Made by a program: the position numbers and the translations under genes. A DNA stretch of 64,000 nt from a virus. Below the pieces are notes generated by a model. The model saw only the letters and a program-made list of their open reading frames with translations, did no database searches and was not told the DNA's origin. The stretch lies in IMG/VR virus record IMGVR_UViG_3300013094_000025, positions 33,938 through 97,937 of that record. One strand, written 5' to 3'. Below are positions 16,160 to 25,453 of the stretch, piece after piece (within the stretch, counting starts at the first letter, position 1; every line of letters starts with the position of its first letter).

Positions 16160-17545
16160 ATGTCAACTCCAACAGGTGACTCAAGTCTAGGTGGTCAGAT
16201 ACCATACTTTTTAAGTAATTTTTTAAGTAAGCCTGCTAGTGCTTTACCTAAAGGAGCTCAATGGGTATTACATTTTTTAGGTAATGGTTATACAGGTAGT
16301 AATAATACGCCTCAGTTAATACCTACAGATGCTATTAAACTTGGTATAAGCTATGAACCTAATGTAGCTAACTCTTGGAAAATACAACAAGCATTAGATT
16401 TAGTTACAACAAATGAGTACATAGAAACAAAAGGTTGTTTATTCGTACAAGCTGTACAAATACCAGGTGAGGGCAATCAAGTTAATCCGGAAGGTTTAAT
16501 GTTTAATGGGTATATTAGAGGTACAATAGGTGCTGGTAGAGAACCTTATAATGGTATGCAGATAGTGTTTCTTGAAACAAATGTTAGTTTTGTTGATAAT
16601 GTTATTAGACCCTGGACAATTGCTACATCTCATTTAGGTATGATTGCTAGACCTGGAGGAAGTAATTATCGTTGTAATATAGCTGTTTATAAACTCGGTG
16701 TTACCGATCAACAGTCCCCGCCAGTTATTTTACAAAAATATACTTTTTACGGAGCTTGTCCTACAACTATTGACGGAGAAGAATATAACTACGCTGTTTC
16801 TAATACGCCTACTAATCGTAACACTACATTTACATATTATTATTATACGTTAGACACTATTTACGATGGAGCTGAGTTTTTTATTAATAATAAAAATCCT
16901 AATGCTGATAGCAGTAGTAGCACAAGCCCTGATTACGGTAAGATAAAAGCTACTGAATCTATGGTTACACATGTACAGCCACATATACAAGCTACTGAAT
17001 CTATGGTTACACATGTACAGCCACATATACAAGCTAGTACTCCTTCCTCTGATATAAAACACGGTTCATTAGAAATTCAACCTATAGCTCCTCAAGGAAG
17101 TCTTGTAGGAGAAATTTTACAAACAATATCTAATCTTATTATACCATTTAATTTCTTTACTCCTCCTTTAGAAACTTTTATAGTAGCACCAGAAATAATA
17201 ACACCTAATCCGCCTCCTGTTATAGTACCACCTACAAGTACGGTCTCGAACACATCAAATACTATAATAGCTGATACTGCTGTTACTTCAACAACGACTC
17301 CAACAATACAAGCTGATACTGTTGTACAGCCTTCTACAATATCTTCAATACAAGCTAATAACAAATCTGAGACAACAGTAACACCCACTATAATAGCACA
17401 AAATGAAACTGCTAATTTAGATAAATTAGCTAAACAAAATATTTTAAATATCGGAGTAACTTCTTCTCCACCAGTAGTAAAACCTATAGTTTTACAAACT
17501 ATTTCTAGAGCTCAAGCTGAATCCCAAGTAGCTGTAAAAGTATAG
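16160..17545 (+). CDS. large tail-tube-like protein with Thr/Pro-rich C-terminal extension
   Basis: A 461-residue protein. The first 250 residues look like a tail-tube fold: LFVQAVQIPGEG corresponds to the conserved turn region, and VILQKYTFYGACPTTIDGE to the C-terminal strand pair. Residues after about 255 form a low-complexity tail rich in Thr, Pro, Ile and Val, with a perfectly duplicated 14-residue unit ATESMVTHVQPHIQ (DNA 16949-17032). It is followed by baseplate/hub genes, so it could be a specialised tube ring or tube-baseplate adaptor. The extension is probably flexible. Confidence 0.6.
   Translation: MSTPTGDSSLGGQIPYFLSNFLSKPASALPKGAQWVLHFLGNGYTGSNNTPQLIPTDAIKLGISYEPNVANSWKIQQALDLVTTNEYIETKGCLFVQAVQIPGEGNQVNPEGLMFNGYIRGTIGAGREPYNGMQIVFLETNVSFVDNVIRPWTIATSHLGMIARPGGSNYRCNIAVYKLGVTDQQSPPVILQKYTFYGACPTTIDGEEYNYAVSNTPTNRNTTFTYYYYTLDTIYDGAEFFINNKNPNADSSSSTSPDYGKIKATESMVTHVQPHIQATESMVTHVQPHIQASTPSSDIKHGSLEIQPIAPQGSLVGEILQTISNLIIPFNFFTPPLETFIVAPEIITPNPPPVIVPPTSTVSNTSNTIIADTAVTSTTTPTIQADTVVQPSTISSIQANNKSETTVTPTIIAQNETANLDKLAKQNILNIGVTSSPPVVKPIVLQTISRAQAESQVAVKV
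16949..17032 (+). repeat. two perfect tandem 42-bp repeats
   Basis: The units 16949-16990 and 16991-17032 are identical and in frame (14 codons each), followed by a further GCTA. Perfect identity at synonymous positions indicates a recent duplication inside the gene. Confidence 0.95.
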
Positions 17546-17576
17546 AATTTTTAACATACATTATATAAGTTAATAG

Positions 17577-18518
17577 GTGAGTAGTTTTTTAAGCAAGATT
17601 AAAGTAAGTAATAGAATTCTTTATTGTAAAGAGTTAAAAGTAAAACATCATAAGCTTATTTTAAAAAGCCTTTTTGGAGATACTCCTGATTATGAATCAG
17701 TTTTTTACAATATAAATAATGTACTTGCTGAACTATCTAATTTAACTTTTGAAGAAATAAACAAGTTTAATATTATTGATTATTTTTTATTATTGTTTGA
17801 AATAAGAAGTTTGAGTATAGGTAGTAAAATTGCTGCTGAAACAACTGGAGAAAAAGTTATTAAGTTAACTTTAGATATTAATAAATTCTGTGATTGTTTA
17901 AAAAATATTAATATATTAGATTTATTATTACCTGAAACGATTGATGATTATACTTTTAGTTACAAACTACCAACAATATTCGATATAGTTAATATAGATA
18001 TTTCTTCTCAAGAAACAATATACAATTTATTTGTAAAGTCTTTAGCAGTAAAAGATACTTATATTGATTTTACGCAATGCGATAGTGCTACGTCTATTAA
18101 AATTTTAGAATCATTACCAGCTAGAATTACATTCAATCTTAATAAACGATCTCAAAGTATAATAACAAAATTCAATGATATTAATCTTCTTTCTTACTTA
18201 CCCGGATTAAAAGATAAACAATTAATGTTTAATTTTAACATTGATAATTTAGGTACTATACTCAAATTGCTATTTGGTGAACAATTATTAACACTATATG
18301 TCAATATTTTTAATTTATGTAGAATAGGTAATCTAACACCTGAGTATATTGAAAACTGTACACCTGGGGAATATATACTTTTTACAAAAAAAATAGAAGA
18401 ATTACAACAAATTAATAAAGCATCTCAACTTGAAAATGTGAATATACCTACAAACTCGTTTGGTTACCCTGATATACCTCCTCAAGTATCAAGATCAGAA
18501 TCTCCTTCTAAAGGTTGA
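17577..18518 (+). CDS. T4 baseplate hub-type protein (gp26/PF12322-like), copy 1
   Basis: A 313-residue protein with a GTG start (no earlier ATG, and the N-terminus continues naturally). Residues about 12-80 carry the pattern of the T4 baseplate hub assembly family: a strand, KHHKLILKSLFGD, a helix with NVLAEL, then IIDYFLLLFEIRSLSIGSK. The remainder is helical and Ile/Leu/Asn-rich, with a proline-rich end. It is followed by a second gene of the same pattern. In T4 the equivalents (26, 51, 28) help assemble the central hub. Assignment is by pattern and synteny. Confidence 0.5.
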   Translation: MSSFLSKIKVSNRILYCKELKVKHHKLILKSLFGDTPDYESVFYNINNVLAELSNLTFEEINKFNIIDYFLLLFEIRSLSIGSKIAAETTGEKVIKLTLDINKFCDCLKNINILDLLLPETIDDYTFSYKLPTIFDIVNIDISSQETIYNLFVKSLAVKDTYIDFTQCDSATSIKILESLPARITFNLNKRSQSIITKFNDINLLSYLPGLKDKQLMFNFNIDNLGTILKLLFGEQLLTLYVNIFNLCRIGNLTPEYIENCTPGEYILFTKKIEELQQINKASQLENVNIPTNSFGYPDIPPQVSRSESPSKG

Positions 18519-18533
18519 TAAGAGCAAGTTCTA

Positions 18534-19367
18534 TTGTTAAATATAGCTATGAATGAGGCTAGTAAAGTTATTGAACTGTTAAAAGAATTAGAATTAAAAA
18601 CATCATTTACTGTATATATTCCTTCTTTACAAAGAGAGGTACCATTTAAGCAATTAACAACAGAGCAGCTTAAAAGAATACTTAAAACCGCTCTTGTAGC
18701 TCCTATCTATAATACAGATTTTATCTTAACGTTTAATAATATTATTCGAGAAAATTGTCTAGATAAATCTATTAACGTAAACACTTTAACCATTTATGAT
18801 AAAGTTCTTATTACTTATAAAACAAAAATAGTAAGCATATCCCCTGAGTATACATTTAATTTTACTGAAAACGAAATAGGCACATATCTTTTACAAGAAA
18901 CAAATAAGACAATCGACCTTACTGATATTTTTAATAATTTTATAGATAAAAAAATAGTATTTGAACCTAAAACTATTAGTGATGATAACTGTACGGTTAT
19001 TTGTAATATCCCGACACTTTTAACAGAAGATAAGTTAGAAAAAGAAATACATAAAGATATCGTATTAGATTTTGATTACGAAAAAGAAATAAACAAAATA
19101 ATAGGAGAAGCATTTGTTAGTGAAATAACAAAATACGTTATCTCTATTAGTATAGGAGACACTAGTGTCGATTTATTACAAATACCTTTTAAAGATAGAA
19201 TAAGCATTATTGAAAGCTTACCAATTAATGTCACAGGTGAGATATTAAAATATATAGAAAACTATAAAGAAGCTATTGAACCGCTTCAGTCTTATTTGTT
19301 TGTAACAGATAAAGGTTTAACGTTTAAAAAAGATATTCTTTTAGATCCTACGTTCTTTAATATTTAA
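18534..19367 (+). CDS. T4 baseplate hub-type protein (gp26/PF12322-like), copy 2
   Basis: A 277-residue protein. I use the TTG start at 18534; an ATG at 18549 would remove five residues and is also acceptable. TVYIPSLQREVPFKQLTT followed by a QLKRILKTAL helix and an NIIRENCLD segment is the characteristic layout of the T4 baseplate hub assembly family. The next gene starts 34 nt downstream behind a TAAATA box. It is probably a diverged paralogue of the upstream gene. Confidence 0.6.
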   Translation: MLNIAMNEASKVIELLKELELKTSFTVYIPSLQREVPFKQLTTEQLKRILKTALVAPIYNTDFILTFNNIIRENCLDKSINVNTLTIYDKVLITYKTKIVSISPEYTFNFTENEIGTYLLQETNKTIDLTDIFNNFIDKKIVFEPKTISDDNCTVICNIPTLLTEDKLEKEIHKDIVLDFDYEKEINKIIGEAFVSEITKYVISISIGDTSVDLLQIPFKDRISIIESLPINVTGEILKYIENYKEAIEPLQSYLFVTDKGLTFKKDILLDPTFFNI

Positions 19368-19383
19368 AACCTAAAACTATCTT

Positions 19384-19391
19384 CTTAAATA
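19384..19391 (+). promoter_or_regulatory. late-promoter-like box, 19402 gene
   Basis: CTTAAATA, 10 nt before the ATG. An AAGGAG lies directly against the start codon, too close to work as a normal ribosome site. Confidence 0.4.
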
Positions 19392-19401
19392 ATATAAGGA
19401 G

Positions 19402-21180
19402 ATGGACACAAATAAATTATCACCTAAAGTAGAAGCTTTTCTAGAAAAATATCTAGAGGAGTCCTTATTACCTATATTTGTTAAGCATTTTACTAAATCA
19501 GTAGAAAGTAGTCTCGCTACAACAAAAAAAGCTTCTCTAGCTGAGCGCTTCAATGAACAAGGAGGTTTATTTGGCATAGCTGGAAACTTGTTAAAAAATT
19601 CGTATAACAAGTATAAAGATAAAAAAGCAAATAAAGATATTAATGCTTCAACTGCTACAGAGCAACCTAAAGATGATAACACTTTAAAAACAGTTGATAA
19701 TACTAATATTAATACTGCTGTTCCTGAGCAAGTAAAAGCAGTTGCAGAACCAGTAGCTACTACTGATGCTCCAAAAGGTAAAAAGCATCTTATTAAAGAT
19801 GATAATATATCCGTTATGATTGGCGGTATCTCTGTAAAAGGAGTTCAAAATTTAAGAAGATCTTTACCATTAGTTTTTAAACCTATTTTAGATGATTTTT
19901 TCAAACGCTTAGGTAGTACAGAATTAAAAACAAATATTAAACAAACAGCTGCAGCTCCCGCTAAAGATGATAGCGGTCAAGATAATGGACTTTTAGGCGC
20001 TGCTTGGGACTTTTTCAAAAAGAAAAAAGGTACTGTAGCAGGAGATTTTGCAAGAAATCGTAAAGCAGCTCAATTACGTAAAGCTCGCGCTCTACGTACA
20101 ACAGAAAATACATTAAAGACAACAGCTACTACAACAAGTAAAGAGGCAGTAGAAGTAGGAGCTAAAACTGTAGGAAAAGAAGCTGTAGAATCAGGAATTA
20201 AATCTGTTGGTACTGAAGCTGTAGAATCAGGAATTAAATCTGTTGGTACTGAAGCTGTAGAATCAGGAGCTAAAGTAGCTGCTGAATCTGGAGGTAAAAA
20301 TGTTTTAAAGCAAGCAACAGGTAAGATAGGTAAAGTAGCTTCTTTAGCTGCTGCAGCTGGAGGCTCAGTAAAAAGTAAAATTGCTGAATCTATAGCTAAA
20401 AGAATACCAAAAGCAATGGCAGGGGCTATAGGTAAATCGATACCGTTTTTAGGAGAATTAGTAGGAGCTGGGTTTGCCGTTAGTCGTTTACTAAAAGGGG
20501 ATTATGTAGGAGCAGGATTAGAGGCAGTCTCAGGTTTAGGTTCAGCTGCTACAGCTATTCCTGCTACTGCACTTTTAACTGCAAAAGATGTTTACGAAGA
20601 TGCTTATGGTGTTAAACCTGAATCTGATCCTAAGGTAGGAGAAAGATTTACTGAAATAAAAGATGCTACAACCAAAGCTGCAACAGATTTTGTTAAAGGG
20701 GTTGGAGAAAAAAATAAACCAAAAGAGGAACCTAAGAAAGATAATAATACAGCAGCTACTGTTACACCAACTACCGGTTCAACACCTACAGAGACTGATG
20801 TAACTGCTGCCCCTGTCTCTACCACAAATACACCTCCTGCTTCTACTCCAGACATAGCCGCTACAACTTCTCCTGCTGTACAGCCCTCAGTACCTAGCGT
20901 ACAGCCAGTTCCTACCCCTACCCCTACTTCACCTACATCAACAGGTACAGATAACGGACATGTGCTTAACGATATATCTGACCATACTAGTAAAACAAAC
21001 GATCTTTTGGGTGCGTTAACTCAAGCAATAATGAAGCTAGCTCAAAAACCTATGGGAGCAGTTGCTAATAATAGTAGTGTATCTGTAGGAGGACAATCTT
21101 CACCTCAACCTTCAGCTTCAGAAATTATGGCTAATAATAGTGACCCTATTAGATCAGTAAGATCAAAATACGGATCTTAA
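19402..21180 (+). CDS. tape-measure/hub candidate (592 aa)
   Basis: A 592-residue Ala/Lys/Thr-rich protein with long predicted helices. It has a Gly/Ala-rich hydrophobic stretch (about 330-395: SIPFLGELVGAGFAVSRLL, then GLEAVSGLGSAATAIPATAL) like those of tape-measure and pore proteins, and a disordered Pro/Thr-rich region (about 440-520). Tandem EAVESGIKSVGT repeats lie near residue 260. It occupies the T4 gene 29 position, after gp26-like genes and directly before gp48, and T4 gp29 is 590 residues long. The fold evidence is compositional only, so tape-measure function is an inference. Confidence 0.45.
   Translation: MDTNKLSPKVEAFLEKYLEESLLPIFVKHFTKSVESSLATTKKASLAERFNEQGGLFGIAGNLLKNSYNKYKDKKANKDINASTATEQPKDDNTLKTVDNTNINTAVPEQVKAVAEPVATTDAPKGKKHLIKDDNISVMIGGISVKGVQNLRRSLPLVFKPILDDFFKRLGSTELKTNIKQTAAAPAKDDSGQDNGLLGAAWDFFKKKKGTVAGDFARNRKAAQLRKARALRTTENTLKTTATTTSKEAVEVGAKTVGKEAVESGIKSVGTEAVESGIKSVGTEAVESGAKVAAESGGKNVLKQATGKIGKVASLAAAAGGSVKSKIAESIAKRIPKAMAGAIGKSIPFLGELVGAGFAVSRLLKGDYVGAGLEAVSGLGSAATAIPATALLTAKDVYEDAYGVKPESDPKVGERFTEIKDATTKAATDFVKGVGEKNKPKEEPKKDNNTAATVTPTTGSTPTETDVTAAPVSTTNTPPASTPDIAATTSPAVQPSVPSVQPVPTPTPTSPTSTGTDNGHVLNDISDHTSKTNDLLGALTQAIMKLAQKPMGAVANNSSVSVGGQSSPQPSASEIMANNSDPIRSVRSKYGS
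20179..20268 (+). repeat. 2.5 tandem 36-bp repeats
   Basis: The units 20179-20214 and 20215-20250 are identical (12 codons, EAVESGIKSVGT), and 20251-20268 repeats the first half. In frame within the tape-measure candidate; adding or losing a unit would lengthen or shorten a helix. Confidence 0.9.
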
Positions 21181-21183
21181 ATA
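21176..21183 (+). promoter_or_regulatory. late-promoter-like box, gene 48
   Basis: CTTAAATA over the preceding stop codon, 9 nt before the ATG at 21193. Confidence 0.4.
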
Positions 21184-21192
21184 TTATAGTAT

Positions 21193-22239
21193 ATGGCTCA
21201 AAGTACATCTCCTTCAGCAATGTTTAATAATGCAAATAGTAACGCAGTTACATCTACTATTGGACCAGCTAAAGATAATGCTAATAATGTTGTTATTAAC
21301 AATTCAGATCAACCATGGGATGTTGTTAGTAAATATACCTGGACATTAACTCCTCCTTCTTCCCCCGCTATAGCTGAAACTCCTTATATACTTTTAACTG
21401 AATATAAAGTAGATGAAGCTTTTATTAAACAACAAATTTCTAATTTTTTAAATAATTCTAAAGATATTATAGGCGATACATATCAAGGAATTAAAAATGT
21501 TTTTACATATAAAACAACATATAAAAAAGATCCCGATCCGTTAGCCCCTTATAAATCTTTATATAAAAAAGATCAGTCAACAAAAACTAATAATATATAC
21601 AAATTTCCTTATTTTGATGATATTAATTTTGAAATTAATACATCTCCTTGGGAATCAATAGATGCTTTAGGATCTGCAGGGAGTATAGGAGGTGAGCTTT
21701 CTAAAGTTGCTTTTGGTAAAAATGCAGACAAAGTTAATAATTTTGCAAGCGGTGTTACAAAACTTGGTTCTGCTGCGTTAGCTTTTTCTTCTCCTAAGGT
21801 AGGTGTAGCTGATCGTCCTAAACTATGGTCTTCCCATTCTCCAAGAACAATTAATATTAAATTTCCATTGTTTAATACGCAAAGTCCTGATGATTGGGAA
21901 AAAAATAGAAACTTATGTAAATTATTAATCAATCAAAATTTATTTCAAAAAATTGATACGGTAAGTAATATACCCCCTGTATTTTACGAATTAGTTATTC
22001 CAGGACAACATTACAGTTATGCTTCTGCTGTAAGTAAATTAACTATTAATAATAGAGGAAATATGCGCTCTTTAGTAGATAGTAAAGGACAAGTTTGTGT
22101 AGTACCAGACGCTTATGAAGTAAATATGACATTAGAAGATCTTGTTATGCCTAGTCAAAATTTATTCGGAGCAATTGATAGTGTATCTAAACAAGTAACA
22201 ACATCTATACGAACAGCTCAACAAGCTATAAAAAAATAA
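21193..22239 (+). CDS. 48: gp48/gp54-type baseplate tail-tube cap
   Basis: A 348-residue protein, close to T4 gp48 (364). The C-terminal segment VVPDAYEVNMTLEDLVMPSQ matches the strand-turn that gp48 and gp54 use to mimic a tube subunit, and IKFPLFNTQSPDDWEKN occurs in the expected middle region. It sits between the tape-measure candidate and the gp53-like gene, as expected for the platform on which tube polymerisation starts. Whether it corresponds to 48 or 54 cannot be settled; only one copy is present in the window. Confidence 0.6.
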   Translation: MAQSTSPSAMFNNANSNAVTSTIGPAKDNANNVVINNSDQPWDVVSKYTWTLTPPSSPAIAETPYILLTEYKVDEAFIKQQISNFLNNSKDIIGDTYQGIKNVFTYKTTYKKDPDPLAPYKSLYKKDQSTKTNNIYKFPYFDDINFEINTSPWESIDALGSAGSIGGELSKVAFGKNADKVNNFASGVTKLGSAALAFSSPKVGVADRPKLWSSHSPRTINIKFPLFNTQSPDDWEKNRNLCKLLINQNLFQKIDTVSNIPPVFYELVIPGQHYSYASAVSKLTINNRGNMRSLVDSKGQVCVVPDAYEVNMTLEDLVMPSQNLFGAIDSVSKQVTTSIRTAQQAIKK

Positions 22240-22242
22240 TAT

Positions 22243-22599
22243 ATGAATCAAAATAGTATTCAGACTTTACCTTCTCTAACAGACGAAAATTACGAACAAA
22301 TTTTTAATGTCTACCAAGATAATAATGGGTATTATTACTATAATTTACTTCAATCGGTAATTATACCAGCTAATTTACCTCCAGGTTTTTATACAAAATA
22401 TAACGTTGTAAACGGAGATACTTGGCCTTATATATCTTATAAGAATTATAATACTCCTAATCTTTGGTGGGTTATATTAAATTCTAATAATATTATTGAT
22501 CCTACCTCCATACCTACCCCAGGTACTTCTCTTTATATTTTAGATTCTAATATAGTTTCTCAAATATTAAACAAGATTGCTAATTCTATTAATCAATAA
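22243..22599 (+). CDS. 53: gp53-type baseplate wedge protein with LysM-like domain
   Basis: A 118-residue protein containing a LysM-like motif: TKYNVVNGDTWPYISYKNYN, then LWWVILNSNNIIDPTSIPTP and a PGTSLYI strand. The same arrangement is found in T4 gp53, which clamps the baseplate wedge to the hub. It is shorter than T4 gp53 (196), lacking about 80 residues. It lies 3 nt after the gp48-type gene and ends one base before the hub gene. Confidence 0.75.
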   Translation: MNQNSIQTLPSLTDENYEQIFNVYQDNNGYYYYNLLQSVIIPANLPPGFYTKYNVVNGDTWPYISYKNYNTPNLWWVILNSNNIIDPTSIPTPGTSLYILDSNIVSQILNKIANSINQ

Positions 22600-22600
22600 G

Positions 22601-24313
22601 ATGAATGTAGTACAATCAGCTGTTTTTCAGTCAAAATTTAATCAATTAGATTATGAAGTTGAAATTTATTTAGATAACGGTGTTGATCAGTTTCCAATTA
22701 ACTCTAATGCTATTATCTCTTTAGATATTGAAGAGTCTTTATCAAATTGGCTTGTAGGAGGTACTTTATCTTTTTTATACGACCCAGAAGCAGGTGCAAA
22801 TGCTTTTAGCAAAGTTACTGGTCAAGTAGCTAACGCTACAACAAACGTTAACGAAAATTCTCTTAAACCTTTTTATGTTTTTAGAAACGATGGAAGTGAT
22901 TTATTACGTGTTAGGCTAATACCTAAAATACAAAATAAAAATAATGCAGCAGCTAATAGTGATCTACCCGATAATATTGATAAGGTAATGTGGACACTCT
23001 CTTATCTTTTCTCTGTTTATGATGCTGAAGATGTAGATAAGCTTCCAGGTATAACAGGCTCAGCGTCGGCAACAATGAAAGGGCTAAAATTATATTTTTG
23101 GGATTTTTGGTATCAAAAAATGTCTACAAATACATTAGAGTATTCTACTGGTCTCTCTCCTCTTGCTACTACTGATCAAAATACCCCAGGTACAAATTTC
23201 TATAATTCAGCTACCATACCTACTGGTATGGCTATTAAAGAAATTATTGAGCAATCTTTAAGTGATATTAAACAAACAAATAACGCTCAAAATTCATCTA
23301 CTAATTGGACCACACCATATATTAATTACGACCCTGTAGGAAGTGGTAAAGACTGGGATCAAGGTGGTGGAGAAATATTTTTTACAGCACCTGCAGAGTC
23401 AACAGCTGCTGAATGTTTGGATTACGTTTATAGTTATCACGTAAGTGGAGATTTAGACGCTGGAGGTACAACAAATATACCTAGAGATTTTTGTATATTA
23501 ACTAAAGAAAGAGGTCCTACAGAATTAGATATTGGTTATTTTTCTTTAAAGCCCTTAGCTTCTTATTATGAAAAAGCGGGTAAAACAGAAACTGCTCCAG
23601 GTGAATACCAATACGAACATTTTTACTTACAGACATACTCTGATCCAAATAAAAGACCAGGTGCTAAAAAACAGAGAGGTCCTACTGCTATAGGTAATAG
23701 TAATAAAGTAGATATGAAATTAATGAAATATAATATGATAACGAATTATCGTTTCGTAGATATATCTGCTCTTACTAACAGTCAACAATTTTGTACAACC
23801 CCTGTTTACTCATTTAATTTTAAAAATCGACAATATAAAGTTGAATTTGAAACAAATTCAGTAACAACAGCTAGAACGTTTATAGATAATAATTACATAA
23901 ACAACTTATACACATCAGGGGGTCAAGGTAGAGCAGCTGAAGGATTATTTTTAGTAACATTAAATCAAGATAAACAGAGTAAAGATATTAAACCGGTTTA
24001 TTCACTTTATGGAGATAATTCTGTCTTAAGACAAGCAAGCGGTTTACAAAAACTTCTCCGCACAGGTATCTATCAAAACGCCTGTGTACATTTTCGTACC
24101 TTAGGGTTACCCTTTAGACGTGTAGGTAGATTTATATCTATTGATAAAACTGAAGGAGTTGAATCTAGCGCATATGCTGATAAATTTTATGGTCAGTGGT
24201 TTGTTATTGATATTAAACATATCTTTGAACCAGGTGTTTATTATAATGATATTACCGCTGTAAAGATAAACCGCTTTAAACCTCTTGATCCAATATTTCC
24301 TAATACTATATAA
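22601..24313 (+). CDS. 27: gp27-type baseplate hub protein
   Basis: A 570-residue protein, with the start taken at the ATG at 22601 right after the gp53 stop; an in-frame TTG at 22577 would overlap. The N-terminal domain (YEVEIYLDNG, FPINSNAIISLDIEESLSNW) and the C-terminal LPFRRVGRFISIDK, then FYGQWFVIDIKHIFEPG, match the two beta-barrel ring domains of gp27-like hub proteins. It is larger than T4 gp27 (391), with an insertion about 150-300. It would connect the tube to the spike; no spike lysozyme (gp5) is recognised in the window. Confidence 0.65.
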   Translation: MNVVQSAVFQSKFNQLDYEVEIYLDNGVDQFPINSNAIISLDIEESLSNWLVGGTLSFLYDPEAGANAFSKVTGQVANATTNVNENSLKPFYVFRNDGSDLLRVRLIPKIQNKNNAAANSDLPDNIDKVMWTLSYLFSVYDAEDVDKLPGITGSASATMKGLKLYFWDFWYQKMSTNTLEYSTGLSPLATTDQNTPGTNFYNSATIPTGMAIKEIIEQSLSDIKQTNNAQNSSTNWTTPYINYDPVGSGKDWDQGGGEIFFTAPAESTAAECLDYVYSYHVSGDLDAGGTTNIPRDFCILTKERGPTELDIGYFSLKPLASYYEKAGKTETAPGEYQYEHFYLQTYSDPNKRPGAKKQRGPTAIGNSNKVDMKLMKYNMITNYRFVDISALTNSQQFCTTPVYSFNFKNRQYKVEFETNSVTTARTFIDNNYINNLYTSGGQGRAAEGLFLVTLNQDKQSKDIKPVYSLYGDNSVLRQASGLQKLLRTGIYQNACVHFRTLGLPFRRVGRFISIDKTEGVESSAYADKFYGQWFVIDIKHIFEPGVYYNDITAVKINRFKPLDPIFPNTI

Positions 24314-24549
24314 TGAAAAATTATTTTACTAATATTGATTTAGTTAATGGTGCTTTTGTAGGTATTGTTTATGATGCTAACAGTAACGCTGAAGTTTACA
24401 AGACTTCTTCATACGGAGATCATACTCATGCTCTTCAAGATATAAACAACTTTTTACAATCATCTAATACCCCTTTAGATGAGCTTACACCTACTACAAA
24501 CACTATTCAGTACGTTACTGTCCCAACCCGCAAATGTTGCGGAGGTTAA
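24313..24549 (+). CDS. small hypothetical protein ending in CCGG
   Basis: A 78-residue protein overlapping the hub stop by one base (TAATG). It begins with a short beta segment (FVGIVYDANSNAEVYK), has a DHTHALQDINNFLQ helix, and ends TRKCCGG, a vicinal Cys pair. The tight coupling to the hub gene suggests a small virion or assembly partner. Its last 35 bases overlap the end of the convergent clamp-loader gene. Function unknown. Confidence 0.6.
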   Translation: MKNYFTNIDLVNGAFVGIVYDANSNAEVYKTSSYGDHTHALQDINNFLQSSNTPLDELTPTTNTIQYVTVPTRKCCGG

Positions 24550-25453
24550 TACAACAACTAAACCAATTAATCTCTTTGTCAACGACGATAGCGTCTTTGT
24601 ACATATATTCTGATATAACTAAAAGAGTATTACTATTGTCACCAGCACTAAACAATACTTCAAACATTTCCTTTAAAAGCTGTAAGTAATCACCAGAAAA
24701 CTCTTGCTCTCGTTCAATAACAAACTTACGTAGTTCGGTTAAGTCAACGTTACCTTTAATCTTTTGAACTACCTTTTCAGCAATACCCTTTACCTGATTA
24801 TCCTTGATAATCAAAGTACCAGTATAAGAGAACTTTTGAATATCATTTATTACACGTCGAAGATCGGGATACCCGCTTCTAACTAGTTCTACCAGTCTAT
24901 TCTTCTCTTCTTCAGGAACCACGATGTTCTGTTGTTTAAGGACATAGACAACCCTATTTAAAACGCCGTTCAGAGGAGGAGTTAGATTAAAGATCTGACA
25001 TCTAGATTGAAGAGCAGGTATTACTTTAAATAGATAGTTACAAGTAAAGATAAAACGTGTATTAGTAGAATACTCTTCAATAACATTACGAAGAGCTTTT
25101 TGAGAGTCTAATGACAATGCATCACACTCGTCAAAGAGAACTACCTTTAATCTACCATCTAAAGACTTCGTAGAAGAGAAACCAATAACTTTACTTCTAA
25201 TAGTATCAATACCATTTTCGTCAGAAGCGTTAATATAAAGATACTGACAATCTAAAATATCATTAACAATAATCTTAGCTAAAGAAGTTTTACCTGTTCC
25301 AGGACTACCTGCAAAAAGAAGATTAGGAATTTCTTCCTTCTCTTTTAAAGAAGCAAAATAATCCTTCTCTTCTTTATTTAGAACAATATCATCCAGTGTC
25401 TTAGGACGATATTTTTCTACCAGTAGCTCTTGGAACATGAAGCTATTATACAC
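24515..25453 (-). CDS. 44: gp44-type clamp loader ATPase
   Basis: A 312-residue AAA+ clamp loader subunit. VEKYRPKTLDDIV (12-24) is the family entry motif, Walker A is GSPGTGKT (49-56), Walker B is VVLFDECDAL, and the sensor/arginine finger motif SRCQIF follows a TCNY sensor 1. It loads the gp45-type clamp onto primed DNA. The start at 25453 abuts the dUTPase stop; a second ATG at 25438 directly before the conserved motif is also possible. The small subunit gp62 is not seen. Confidence 0.92.
   Translation of the reverse strand: MYNSFMFQELLVEKYRPKTLDDIVLNKEEKDYFASLKEKEEIPNLLFAGSPGTGKTSLAKIIVNDILDCQYLYINASDENGIDTIRSKVIGFSSTKSLDGRLKVVLFDECDALSLDSQKALRNVIEEYSTNTRFIFTCNYLFKVIPALQSRCQIFNLTPPLNGVLNRVVYVLKQQNIVVPEEEKNRLVELVRSGYPDLRRVINDIQKFSYTGTLIIKDNQVKGIAEKVVQKIKGNVDLTELRKFVIEREQEFSGDYLQLLKEMFEVLFSAGDNSNTLLVISEYMYKDAIVVDKEINWFSCCINLRNICGLGQ

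Noticed and set aside
16949-17032. Possible CRISPR-like repeats
   Set aside because: Only two directly adjacent copies with no spacers, in frame within a coding sequence.
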